Source of the DNA: an uncultured Saprospiraceae bacterium
GTDB taxonomy: Bacteria; Bacteroidota; Bacteroidia; Chitinophagales; Saprospiraceae
NCBI GenBank assembly: GCA_938033975.1
Contig: CALHKJ010000184.1
Coordinates: 1 to 6,951, forward strand
Reading direction: 5' to 3'
DNA: 6,951 nucleotides
Positions within the stretch are counted from its first letter, which is position 1. Each line of letters opens with the position of its first letter. This document shows, piece by piece, positions 1 through 5,272 of this stretch. The notes under the pieces were generated by a model that worked only from the letters and a program-made list of their open reading frames with translations, was not told the DNA's origin and did no database searches. The translations under genes and the position numbers were made by a program.

Positions 1-224
1 GCATAACCTTCTGCAGCATGGATAGCTCCTTGTTCATGTCTAGTTAAGATATGTTGTACCTTATCTTGATAATGATAAAGAGCATCATAAACGGGCATGA
101 TTGCTCCACCAGGATACCCGTAAATGACTTTGACCTTCTCTTCTAGTAAACATCTCATCACTGCATCAGCACCTGATACTTTTGTCAATTTCTTTTTTCT
201 AGTTTTGTTCGTTGATGCTTCCAT
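1..224 (-). CDS. ilvB: Acetolactate (acetohydroxyacid) synthase large subunit, 5' part only
   Basis: Catalytic subunit of acetohydroxyacid synthase, the thiamine diphosphate (ThDP) enzyme that condenses pyruvate with pyruvate or 2-oxobutyrate in Val/Leu/Ile synthesis. Only about 74 codons are visible; the gene continues past the left edge. The translation contains VIYGYPGGAIMPVYDAL (about residues 33-49) and RHEQGAIHAAEGYA (about residues 62-75). These are signatures of the N-terminal ThDP-binding (PYR) domain, and the Glu in RHEQ (about residue 64) is the family residue that activates the ThDP aminopyrimidine. A short Lys/Arg-rich tail (NKTRKKK) precedes the domain. The ATG at 224-222 directly abuts the ilvD stop codon (TAG at 227-225), with no spacer and no Shine-Dalgarno sequence. 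This suggests co-transcription and translational coupling. ilvN and ilvC may follow outside the window. Family assignment is firm; isozyme type cannot be judged from this fragment. Confidence 0.95.
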   Translation of the reverse strand, partial: MEASTNKTRKKKLTKVSGADAVMRCLLEEKVKVIYGYPGGAIMPVYDALYHYQDKVQHILTRHEQGAIHAAEGY

Positions 225-1889
225 CTATAAAGTTGTTACACACCCAAGACTTGCTGAAGAGACAGTCTTGCGGAATTTTTTCAGGAAATATTTTTCTTCT
301 TTGTTCGGTACCTTAAATTGAGCTCTTCTATTATTAATTTCTTCTTCTGTAATATCTGCTTCGATGCTATTATTTATTGCATCTATTGTTATGATGTCCC
401 CATCCTTCAATAGCCCAATGAGTCCACCTTCATAAGCTTCAGGAGTAATGTGTCCCACAACAAAACCATGAGTTCCTCCACTAAATCTTCCATCCGTTAT
501 TAAGGCAACTTTACCACCAAGTCCTGCACCCATAATAGCAGAAGTTGGCTTGAGCATCTCAGGCATTCCTGGTCCTCCTTTCGGTCCGCAAAATCTGATT
601 ACAATTACCTCACCTTCGACAATGGTGTTGGCAGTAATCGCACTATTGGCTTCTTCTTCTGAATTAAAAACACGCGCTGGTCCAAAGAATTTCTCACCTT
701 CTTTTCCAGTGATCTTGGCAACAGATCCTTCTTCTGCAAGATTGCCATATAGTATTTGGATATGACCTGTTTCTTTGATTGGATTGCTGATAGGATAGAG
801 GATAGGGTGATCAATGGCCTTCACATTTTCGAGATTTTCATCAAATGTTTTCCCGGTGATCGTCTTTGCTGTTCCATCAAATAAATCTTCATTAATCATC
901 ATCTTGATTACGGCTGGAACGCCACCTTCTTTATACAGATCTTCCATCACATATTTACCAGAAGGTTTTAAGTCTGCTAAAAATGGAGTCTGGTTACTAA
1001 TGTGCTGAAAGTCATCAATACTAAATTCAATACCAGCTTCAGCGGCGATAGCTAGTAAATGCAACACTGCATTGGTAGATCCACCTAGTACAGTAATTAA
1101 GCGCACAGTATTTTCAAATGACTTTTTAGTAAGAATGTCCAATGGTTTTAAATCTTGATCAATGCAATATTTTATAGCATGAGCAACCTTGGCATACTCT
1201 GCATCTTTATCTGGATGCTCTGCAGGAATGGAGCTATTATAAGGTAGGCTTAAACCCAGTCCTTCGATGGATGAAGACATGGTGTTGGCAGTGTACATGC
1301 CACCACATGCCCCAGCTCCAGGGATAGCATTCTTTATGATATTCTGATAAGTTTCATCATCAATTTTTCCAGCTACCTTTTCTCCTAAAGCTTCAAATGC
1401 AGAAACGATATCTAATTTTTTGCCTTGATAAAATCCAGCTTTTATGGTTCCACCAAAAACTACAACAGAAGGTCTGTTTAACCTACAGATGCCCATAAGT
1501 GCACCAGGCATGTTTTTGTCACACCCTACAATTGGTACCAAACCATCATACCATTGTGCTGAAGCAACAGTCTCAATTGAGTCTGCAATTATTTCTCTTG
1601 AGGGCAAAGAATATCTCATACCAGAGGTTCCCATCGAAATACCATCACTAACTCCAATTGTATGGAAGATTAAACCTACCAAGTCTTGCTTGATAATTTC
1701 TTGTTTGACTTCTTTGGCAATATCATTAAGATGCATGTTGCATGTATTGCCTTCCCAGCCAGTACTTACTATACCGATCTGAGGTTTTTTCATGTCCTCA
1801 TCACTTAATCCAACACCATATAGCATTGCTTTCGCAGCTGGTTGTGTTGGGTTCTGAGTAACGTTCTTGCTGTATTTGTTTTTTGACAT
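225..1889 (-). CDS. ilvD: Dihydroxyacid dehydratase (IlvD/Edd family)
   Basis: Dehydrates 2,3-dihydroxy-isovalerate and 2,3-dihydroxy-3-methylvalerate to the 2-oxo acids that precede Val/Leu and Ile; a cytoplasmic Fe-S enzyme. The protein is 554 aa, the usual length. Cluster cysteines are visible at about C50 (GNTCNMHL), C123 (VGCDKNMPG) and C195 (GACGGMYTANTM). The metal-site motif CDKNMPG, the GGPGMPEML loop and the C-terminal RFSGGTHGFVVGHITPEA motif with the catalytic Ser are all intact. The frame stays open upstream to a TTG at 1904, but that TTG lies on the last bases of the terminator-like hairpin. The ATG at 1889 gives the usual family N-terminus (MSKNKYSKNVTQNPTQPAAKAMLYG-like), so it is preferred. 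There is no Shine-Dalgarno sequence. It is the first gene of the ilvD-ilvB unit and sits 14 bases downstream of a putative Ile/Val attenuator. Confidence 0.97.
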   Translation of the reverse strand: MSKNKYSKNVTQNPTQPAAKAMLYGVGLSDEDMKKPQIGIVSTGWEGNTCNMHLNDIAKEVKQEIIKQDLVGLIFHTIGVSDGISMGTSGMRYSLPSREIIADSIETVASAQWYDGLVPIVGCDKNMPGALMGICRLNRPSVVVFGGTIKAGFYQGKKLDIVSAFEALGEKVAGKIDDETYQNIIKNAIPGAGACGGMYTANTMSSSIEGLGLSLPYNSSIPAEHPDKDAEYAKVAHAIKYCIDQDLKPLDILTKKSFENTVRLITVLGGSTNAVLHLLAIAAEAGIEFSIDDFQHISNQTPFLADLKPSGKYVMEDLYKEGGVPAVIKMMINEDLFDGTAKTITGKTFDENLENVKAIDHPILYPISNPIKETGHIQILYGNLAEEGSVAKITGKEGEKFFGPARVFNSEEEANSAITANTIVEGEVIVIRFCGPKGGPGMPEMLKPTSAIMGAGLGGKVALITDGRFSGGTHGFVVGHITPEAYEGGLIGLLKDGDIITIDAINNSIEADITEEEINNRRAQFKVPNKEEKYFLKKFRKTVSSASLGCVTTL

Positions 1890-1902
1890 AGTATTAAATA
1901 AC

Positions 1903-1932
1903 AAAAGCCATCCTTTTGAGAGAATGGCTTTT
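1903..1932 (-). terminator. Attenuator terminator hairpin (segments 3:4) upstream of ilvD
   Basis: Read on the minus strand, AAAAGCCATTCT (1932-1921) pairs with AGGATGGCTTTT (1914-1903). This gives a 12-bp stem with one G-U pair and a 6-base loop (CTCAAA). The 3' arm ends in TTTT and is followed by GTTATTTAA, a weak U-rich tail. It lies after a short Ile/Val-rich reading frame and 13 bases before the ilvD ATG, where an attenuator terminator would be expected. No minus-strand gene lies upstream that would need a terminator here. The poor U-tract is the weakest point; the hairpin might instead act on ilvD translation. Confidence 0.65.
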
Positions 1933-2005
1933 ACTTATATGTTTATTAGAATCTCTCTTAGCATTCATTTAGGAATCACTATAATGACAGTTGTAAAAAT
2001 GCTAA
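1918..2005 (-). promoter_or_regulatory. Alternative RNA structures of the ilv attenuator (segments 1:2 and 2:3)
   Basis: Segment 1, TTAGCATT (2005-1998, inside the leader reading frame), is a perfect 8-bp complement of segment 2, AATGCTAA (1965-1958). Segment 2 continues into GAGAGA (1957-1952), which can pair with TCTCTC (1923-1918) in the 5' arm and loop of the terminator, a candidate antiterminator. A second weaker option pairs AATGCT with AGCCATT through a bulge. A ribosome stalled on the Ile/Val codons (1988-1974) would cover segment 1 and free segment 2. A ribosome at the leader stop (1967-1965) would cover segment 2 and allow termination. The pairings are read from the sequence; the mechanism is inferred from enterobacterial ilv and leu attenuators. 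Confidence 0.5.
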
Positions 2006-2027
2006 TAATATTTAGATATATGGTCAA
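1965..2027 (-). CDS. Putative Ile/Val-rich leader peptide of the ilvD operon
   Basis: A 20-codon frame reading MTIYLNIISIFTTVIIVIPK if the TTG at 2027-2025 is the start; it ends in TGA at 1967-1965. It has seven Ile, two Val and one Leu codon, densest in TTVIIVIP just before the stop. The style resembles the Ile/Val-rich leader of the Escherichia coli ilv operon (family knowledge). It precedes a terminator-like hairpin and then ilvD, so the amino acids match the product of the controlled operon. The start is the doubtful part. The frame has no ATG; the TTG has no Shine-Dalgarno sequence, and a second in-frame TTG lies at 2099, upstream of the likely transcription start. Too short for statistics alone; context, codon content and fitting RNA hairpins carry the call. 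Confidence 0.62.
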   Translation of the reverse strand: MTIYLNIISIFTTVIIVIPK

Positions 2028-2051
2028 TCTGTTTGCGTTTGTATTCGTAGA

Positions 2052-2082
2052 TAAATGTAATTGTAAAATTCTTTTGTAGCAA
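2052..2082 (-). promoter_or_regulatory. Candidate Bacteroidota-type promoter for ilvD-ilvB
   Basis: On the minus strand, TTG (2082-2080), 20 bases, then TACATTTA (2059-2052). The Bacteroidota vegetative consensus is TTTG / TAnnTTTG with about 17-23 bases between, so this is a one-mismatch -7 element at good spacing. Transcription would start near 2047, giving about 20 bases before the proposed TTG leader start. In DNA this AT-rich, such matches also arise by chance. Confidence 0.35.
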
Positions 2083-2105
2083 TTGTAATAATTTAGCAAT
2101 TACAA
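2083..2105. repeat. TTGTAAT / ATTACAA inverted repeat beside the ilv promoter
   Basis: TTGTAAT (2083-2089) and ATTACAA (2099-2105) form a 7-bp inverted repeat with a 9-base centre. A further TAATTGTAA copy lies at 2058-2066, within the candidate ilv promoter. The site abuts the putative -33 element, so a binding site is possible, but no known operator is recognised and the region is very AT-rich. Confidence 0.25.
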
Positions 2106-2195
2106 AATGCAAATGGATACTTTTGAATTATAAGTGCTTGGATATCAAGCGATAAAGATTCTTATTATTACAGATTCCAAGGTTGATTTTTGTGG

Positions 2196-2219
2196 ACATA
2201 TTTAAATTTAAAAATATGT
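2196..2219. repeat. AT-rich 8-bp inverted repeat in the divergent intergenic region
   Basis: ACATATTT (2196-2203) and AAATATGT (2212-2219) are perfect inverted arms around AAATTTAA. The site lies between the two divergent candidate promoters, where a shared operator could sit. It matches no regulator site I can name, and chance is a real alternative given the base composition. The rest of the stretch between the two promoters (about 2106-2254) holds no gene that I can support. Confidence 0.25.
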
Positions 2220-2254
2220 TGATGAACTTTTATTCCACTTAGTCATTGAAAGTC

Positions 2255-2286
2255 TTTGATTCTAAAATAAAAAAGATATACCTTTA
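2255..2286 (+). promoter_or_regulatory. Candidate Bacteroidota-type promoter for the aromatic operon
   Basis: TTTG (2255-2258), 20 bases, then TACCTTTA (2279-2286): a full -33 element and a one-mismatch -7 element (consensus TAnnTTTG) at normal spacing. It has the same layout as the candidate ilv promoter on the other strand. If used, transcription would begin about 2290-2293, only a few bases before the leader ATG at 2294, so the leader would be translated from a nearly leaderless message. An upstream alternative (TTG 2183-2185, 17 bases, TAAATTTA 2203-2210) cannot be excluded. Confidence 0.38.
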
Positions 2287-2293
2287 CTTTCAG

Positions 2294-2353
2294 ATGATGA
2301 CTAATACAAATACATATTCATTTTTTTATTTCTGGTTTTACTTTCACAAGTGA
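2294..2353 (+). CDS. Phe/Tyr/Trp-rich leader peptide of the aromatic operon (pheL-like)
   Basis: A 19-codon frame starting with a double ATG (2294 and 2297) and ending in TGA at 2351-2353. It reads MMTNTNTYSFFYFWFYFHK. Nine of the ten codons from 8 to 17 are aromatic: five Phe, three Tyr and one Trp, with a single Ser. Such density cannot reasonably be explained by AT-richness alone, because Tyr and Trp codons alternate with Phe. It resembles the Phe-rich pheL leader of enterobacteria in design (family knowledge). It is followed by a strong terminator hairpin and then pheA, tyrA and DAHP synthase/chorismate mutase, so the control codons match the operon products. The presence of all three aromatic amino acids fits control of a unit that includes the common first step. 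There is no Shine-Dalgarno sequence. It is too short for ordinary gene callers. Confidence 0.85.
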   Translation: MMTNTNTYSFFYFWFYFHK

Positions 2354-2403
2354 TATCAGGATCTATTGAATTATATGTATCAAAATAAATTTAGAAGGTC
2401 CTG
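2330..2403 (+). promoter_or_regulatory. Alternative RNA structures of the aromatic attenuator (segments 1:2 and 2:3)
   Basis: Segment 1, TTCTGGT (2330-2336, within the aromatic codons), can pair with ATCAGGA (2355-2361) in 7 bp, including two G-U pairs. Segment 2, CAGGATCT (2357-2364), can pair with AGGTCCTG (2396-2403) in 8 bp with one G-U pair. That second pairing uses the 5' arm of the terminator and is therefore the antiterminator. A ribosome stalled at the Phe/Tyr/Trp codons (2321-2344) would hide segment 1 and favour antitermination. A ribosome reaching the stop at 2351 would cover segment 2 and favour termination. Pairings are seen directly; folding energies were not computed. Confidence 0.7.
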
Positions 2404-2421
2404 TTTGCAGGACCTTTTTTT
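2395..2421 (+). terminator. Attenuator terminator (segments 3:4) upstream of pheA
   Basis: AAGGTCCTG (2395-2403) and CAGGACCTT (2408-2416) form a perfect 9-bp stem closed by a TTTG loop. The stem is followed by T to 2421, so there are seven consecutive T residues from 2415. This is a textbook intrinsic terminator. It lies between the leader peptide and pheA, 20 bases before the proposed pheA start, and no larger plus-strand gene precedes it. Its job is therefore most simply premature termination of the operon transcript. Confidence 0.9.
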
Positions 2422-2441
2422 ATGTTTAAAATTTAATATTG

Positions 2442-3302
2442 GTGAATAACAAATGTCTAATACAAGGTTATCAAGGTTCATATCATGAGACCGCAATGCG
2501 AAGCTACTTTGGGCCTAGTGAATATGAGGCAATACCTTGCGATAGTTTTGATATTCTTGCAAAAGGTTTAGATGACGGAGTCGCCAATATTGCGGTAATG
2601 GCAATTGAAAATTCTATAGCAGGAAGTATACTTCAAAATTATAGAATTTTAAGAGAGCACGATTTAGAAATTATTGGTGAACAATATTTAAGAATCCAAC
2701 ATCAATTGATGGCACTGCCTAATCAAAACATGAATGACATTCATACAGTCATTTCTCATCCGATGGCAATCAATCAATGTTTAGAGTTTCTAAATAAATA
2801 TCCCGGAATCGAAAGAAAAGAATTTTCAGATACCGCCTTGGCTGCCAAAGAAATATTCGAGCAGAAAAAATCTGGTGTTGCTGCGATTGCAAGTCGCTTA
2901 GCAGCTGAAATTTATAATTTGAATGTAATTGCAAAAGATATTGAAACAGTTACTTCTAATTACACGAGGTTTTTTACAGTTCAGAAAAAAAAGAATGAAA
3001 TTATTGAGGCTGCAGATAAAGCTAGTATCTACTTGAAAGTAAAACACGAACGTGGAAGCTTGCTAGAAGTGCTTGAGGTAATCAATAATAATTTTATCAA
3101 TTTGAGCAAGTTGCAATCATTTCCAGTACTTGGGGAAGTTCAAGAATATTATTTCTATTTGGATTTAGAATTTGACAGTTTGGATGATTATAAAAGATGC
3201 ATAAAAGTTCTCAAGGATAAATGTGTTAGTTGCGAAACAATGGGTTTGTATAAAAGAGCAAGCGTCCCGCGCAAAGAATCAATAAATGCTATTGCGGAAT
3301 GA
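2442..3302 (+). CDS. pheA: Prephenate dehydratase with ACT regulatory domain
   Basis: Converts prephenate to phenylpyruvate in Phe synthesis; cytoplasmic. It is monofunctional, about 286 aa, with no chorismate mutase domain of its own. The catalytic domain (about residues 4-184) begins CLIQGYQGSYHETA and contains IENSIAGSI, SHPMAINQC and the catalytic TRFF motif in SNYTRFFTV (about residues 175-178). The ACT domain (about 195-271) carries QSFP (about 225-228) where the classical Phe-binding motif is ESRP. Bacteroidota homologues, as I recall them, have QSLP-like motifs here. Start: GTG at 2442 is chosen because it leaves a family-like N-terminus; a TTG at 2439 is an alternative, and no in-frame ATG precedes the conserved region. 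The stop overlaps the tyrA start by ATGA. Confidence 0.95.
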   Translation: MNNKCLIQGYQGSYHETAMRSYFGPSEYEAIPCDSFDILAKGLDDGVANIAVMAIENSIAGSILQNYRILREHDLEIIGEQYLRIQHQLMALPNQNMNDIHTVISHPMAINQCLEFLNKYPGIERKEFSDTALAAKEIFEQKKSGVAAIASRLAAEIYNLNVIAKDIETVTSNYTRFFTVQKKKNEIIEAADKASIYLKVKHERGSLLEVLEVINNNFINLSKLQSFPVLGEVQEYYFYLDLEFDSLDDYKRCIKVLKDKCVSCETMGLYKRASVPRKESINAIAE

Positions 3303-4177
3303 AAATTGGAATAGTCGGAATAGGATTAATAGGCGGAAGCATCGCAATGGAGTTAAAGACCAGAAGTCTTGGTACGATAGAGGTGTTTGGTGTTGATCAC
3401 AATCAGGAGCATGCAGAGAAGGCAATGGAGTTAAAGCTTGTGGATGAGATTTTATCACTTGATGAAATGTTTGAAAAGGTAGATGTTATCATTTTAGCAA
3501 TTCCGGTCAACGCGATTAAAAATCAAATTTTGAACTTGTTGGATCGTGTGAAAGATAGTCAGGTAATCATAGATACAGGATCAACCAAACGTTTTATTTG
3601 TCAAGCAATTGAGGCTCACCCGAATAGATCAAATTTTGTTGCAGCTCACCCACTAGCAGGAACAGAATTCTCTGGACCGGAGGCAGCTATTTTAGACTTA
3701 TTCAAAGGGAAGAAAAATATTATTTGTGAGAAAGCTAAGAGCAGTGCACATGCAATTGATACTACATTGAAGATTTTTAATTTCTTAGGAATGAGCACCT
3801 ATTTTTTAGAAGCAGAAGAGCATGATCGGCATCTAGCATATGTTTCTCATCTCTCTCATATAAGTTCATTTACCTTGAGTCTAACAGTTCAGGAAATAGA
3901 AAAAGATCAAAAACAAATTTTTAATCTCGCAAGTACAGGATTTCAAAGTACTGCTAGATTGGCAAAAAGTAATGCTGAGACCTGGGGCCCAATTTTTGAC
4001 GCCAATGGCGAATATCTAATTGAAGCTATAGATCTATATATTAATTATTTAAATAAATTTAGAACAAGCATCAAAGAAAATAATATAGATGCATCTAAAC
4101 ATTTAATGCTTAAAGCAAATCAAATTTCCTCTGTATTGGATGGAATCATTCTTAATAAACAAACACCACATTCATGA
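3299..4177 (+). CDS. tyrA: Prephenate dehydrogenase
   Basis: Oxidatively decarboxylates prephenate to 4-hydroxyphenylpyruvate in Tyr synthesis. The protein is 292 aa, normal for a monofunctional TyrA. The Rossmann domain starts at the first residue: GIGLIG (7-12) is the dinucleotide loop, and the Asp at the end of the second strand (VFGVDHN, D33) suggests NAD+ rather than NADP+. Further motifs are IIDTGSTK (90-97), AAHPLAGTEFSG (115-126), HDRHLAYVSHLSH (175-187) and LASTGFQSTARLA (210-222), all typical of the family's catalytic and helical C-terminal domains. No ACT domain or chorismate mutase domain is attached. The start ATG overlaps the pheA stop and the stop overlaps the next ATG, both by ATGA, indicating tight translational coupling. 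In many Bacteroidota an aminotransferase gene lies in this cluster; none is present here. Confidence 0.95.
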   Translation: MKIGIVGIGLIGGSIAMELKTRSLGTIEVFGVDHNQEHAEKAMELKLVDEILSLDEMFEKVDVIILAIPVNAIKNQILNLLDRVKDSQVIIDTGSTKRFICQAIEAHPNRSNFVAAHPLAGTEFSGPEAAILDLFKGKKNIICEKAKSSAHAIDTTLKIFNFLGMSTYFLEAEEHDRHLAYVSHLSHISSFTLSLTVQEIEKDQKQIFNLASTGFQSTARLAKSNAETWGPIFDANGEYLIEAIDLYINYLNKFRTSIKENNIDASKHLMLKANQISSVLDGIILNKQTPHS

Positions 4178-5262
4178 ATGCGACTAAAACTCAAAGAGCA
4201 AAAACTTGGCTTACAAAAGATAAAAGACCAATTGTTATTGCAGGTCCCTGTAGTGCAGAAACAGAAGATCAAGTAATCGAAACTGCAAAAAGATTGAAAG
4301 CCACTAATAAAATGGATGTCTTTCGGGCGGGTATATGGAAACCGAGAACAAGACCAAATAGTTTTGAAGGTGTTGGAGTGACAGGCCTACCATGGGTCAA
4401 AAGAGTGAAAGAGGAAGTTGGTTTGCCAACAACTGTGGAGGTAGCAAAAGCAAAACATGTGGAACTTTGTTTGGCTTTCGATATTGACATATTGTGGATA
4501 GGCGCTAGAACAACAGTGAATCCTTTTGCAGTGCAAGAAATTGCTGAGGCATTGAGAGGTGTAGATATTCCAGTACTCGTAAAGAATCCAATTAATCCGG
4601 ATCTTGCTTTATGGATTGGTGGAATGGAAAGACTAAGTGCTGTTGGAGTAAAAGAAATTGGAGCAATACATAGAGGCTTTTCTAATCTAGGAGAAAAATT
4701 TTATAGAAATAGACCACAGTGGCAAATTGCATTGGAGTTCGTAAGACAAATGCCTGAAATTCCAATTTTATGTGATCCAAGTCATATTTGTGGACGGAGA
4801 GATATCCTTCAAGATGTTGGACAAAAAGCAATGGATCTTGACTTTGACGGATTGATGATAGAAACACATATTGATCCTGACAACGCTTGGAGTGATGCAA
4901 AACAGCAAATCACACCAGAGGTATTCGGGAAAATGATTACAGATATGGTGTTAAGAGAGGACTATGAAGATAACCCTGTACTTCAAAGCAAATTAGATTA
5001 TATGAGACAAGAGATTGACCATATTGACGATGAGCTAATGAATCTATTAGGCAATAGGATGAAGGTGGCTAGAGATATTGGAACTTACAAGAAGGAAAAC
5101 AATATGACCATTCTACAACAGAAGAGATGGAATGATATATTAGAAAAAGCTAAAAGATTATCGGAAGAAAGACAATTGAGCACGGATTTTGTTAGTAAAT
5201 TTATTAATGCTGTACATGAAGAAAGTATCAATCAGCAAGAAAAGATTTTTAAACAAAAATAA
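4174..5262 (+). CDS. Bifunctional DAHP synthase / AroQ chorismate mutase
   Basis: Catalyses the first shikimate step (PEP + erythrose 4-phosphate to DAHP) and, through a C-terminal domain, chorismate to prephenate. 362 aa. DAHP synthase part, about residues 15-262: IAGPCSAE with metal ligand C26, GIWKPRTRP substrate loop (53-61), GAIHRGFSN, DPSHICGRRD with H204, MIETH with E230, and probably D241 as the last metal ligand. Chorismate mutase part, about 270-355: LDYMRQEIDHIDDELMNLL with R278, then R295, the lysine pair in IGTYKKEN (306-307) and LQQKRWND with R318. All are consistent with an AroQ helical domain. This fusion order is known from Bacteroidota, for example Porphyromonas, where prephenate acts as feedback inhibitor through the mutase domain (family knowledge). 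It supplies prephenate to the two upstream genes. Symbols for this fusion vary (aroF, aroG or aroA), so none is given. Confidence 0.97.
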   Translation: MNATKTQRAKTWLTKDKRPIVIAGPCSAETEDQVIETAKRLKATNKMDVFRAGIWKPRTRPNSFEGVGVTGLPWVKRVKEEVGLPTTVEVAKAKHVELCLAFDIDILWIGARTTVNPFAVQEIAEALRGVDIPVLVKNPINPDLALWIGGMERLSAVGVKEIGAIHRGFSNLGEKFYRNRPQWQIALEFVRQMPEIPILCDPSHICGRRDILQDVGQKAMDLDFDGLMIETHIDPDNAWSDAKQQITPEVFGKMITDMVLREDYEDNPVLQSKLDYMRQEIDHIDDELMNLLGNRMKVARDIGTYKKENNMTILQQKRWNDILEKAKRLSEERQLSTDFVSKFINAVHEESINQQEKIFKQK

Positions 5263-5272
5263 ATAACTGAAA

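Noticed and set aside
550..1008. Several open frames opposite to or out of frame with ilvD, also 1444-1782
   Set aside because: They lie wholly inside the well-conserved ilvD gene and show no recognisable protein features.
1890..1904. Extended ilvD start at TTG 1904 adding five residues
   Set aside because: The TTG falls in the 3' end of the terminator-like hairpin and adds residues not typical of the family; the ATG at 1889 gives the expected N-terminus.
1867..2079. Plus-strand open frame of about 70 codons, hydrophobic
   Set aside because: It is the antisense of the ilv leader region and the ilvD start, has no family resemblance or promoter, and its hydrophobic bias follows from AT-rich DNA.
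2097..2099. Longer ilv leader starting at TTG 2099 (about 44 codons)
   Set aside because: It would begin upstream of the best candidate promoter's start site, and the extra residues have no control-codon bias. It stays possible if transcription starts earlier.
2161..2440. T-box, riboswitch or protein-binding RNA thermometer upstream of pheA
   Set aside because: No T-box sequence or conserved riboswitch core is visible, and the leader peptide with its hairpins explains the region.
4269..4900. Minus-strand open frames inside the DAHP synthase gene
   Set aside because: Shadow frames of a strongly conserved gene; no start context or domain.
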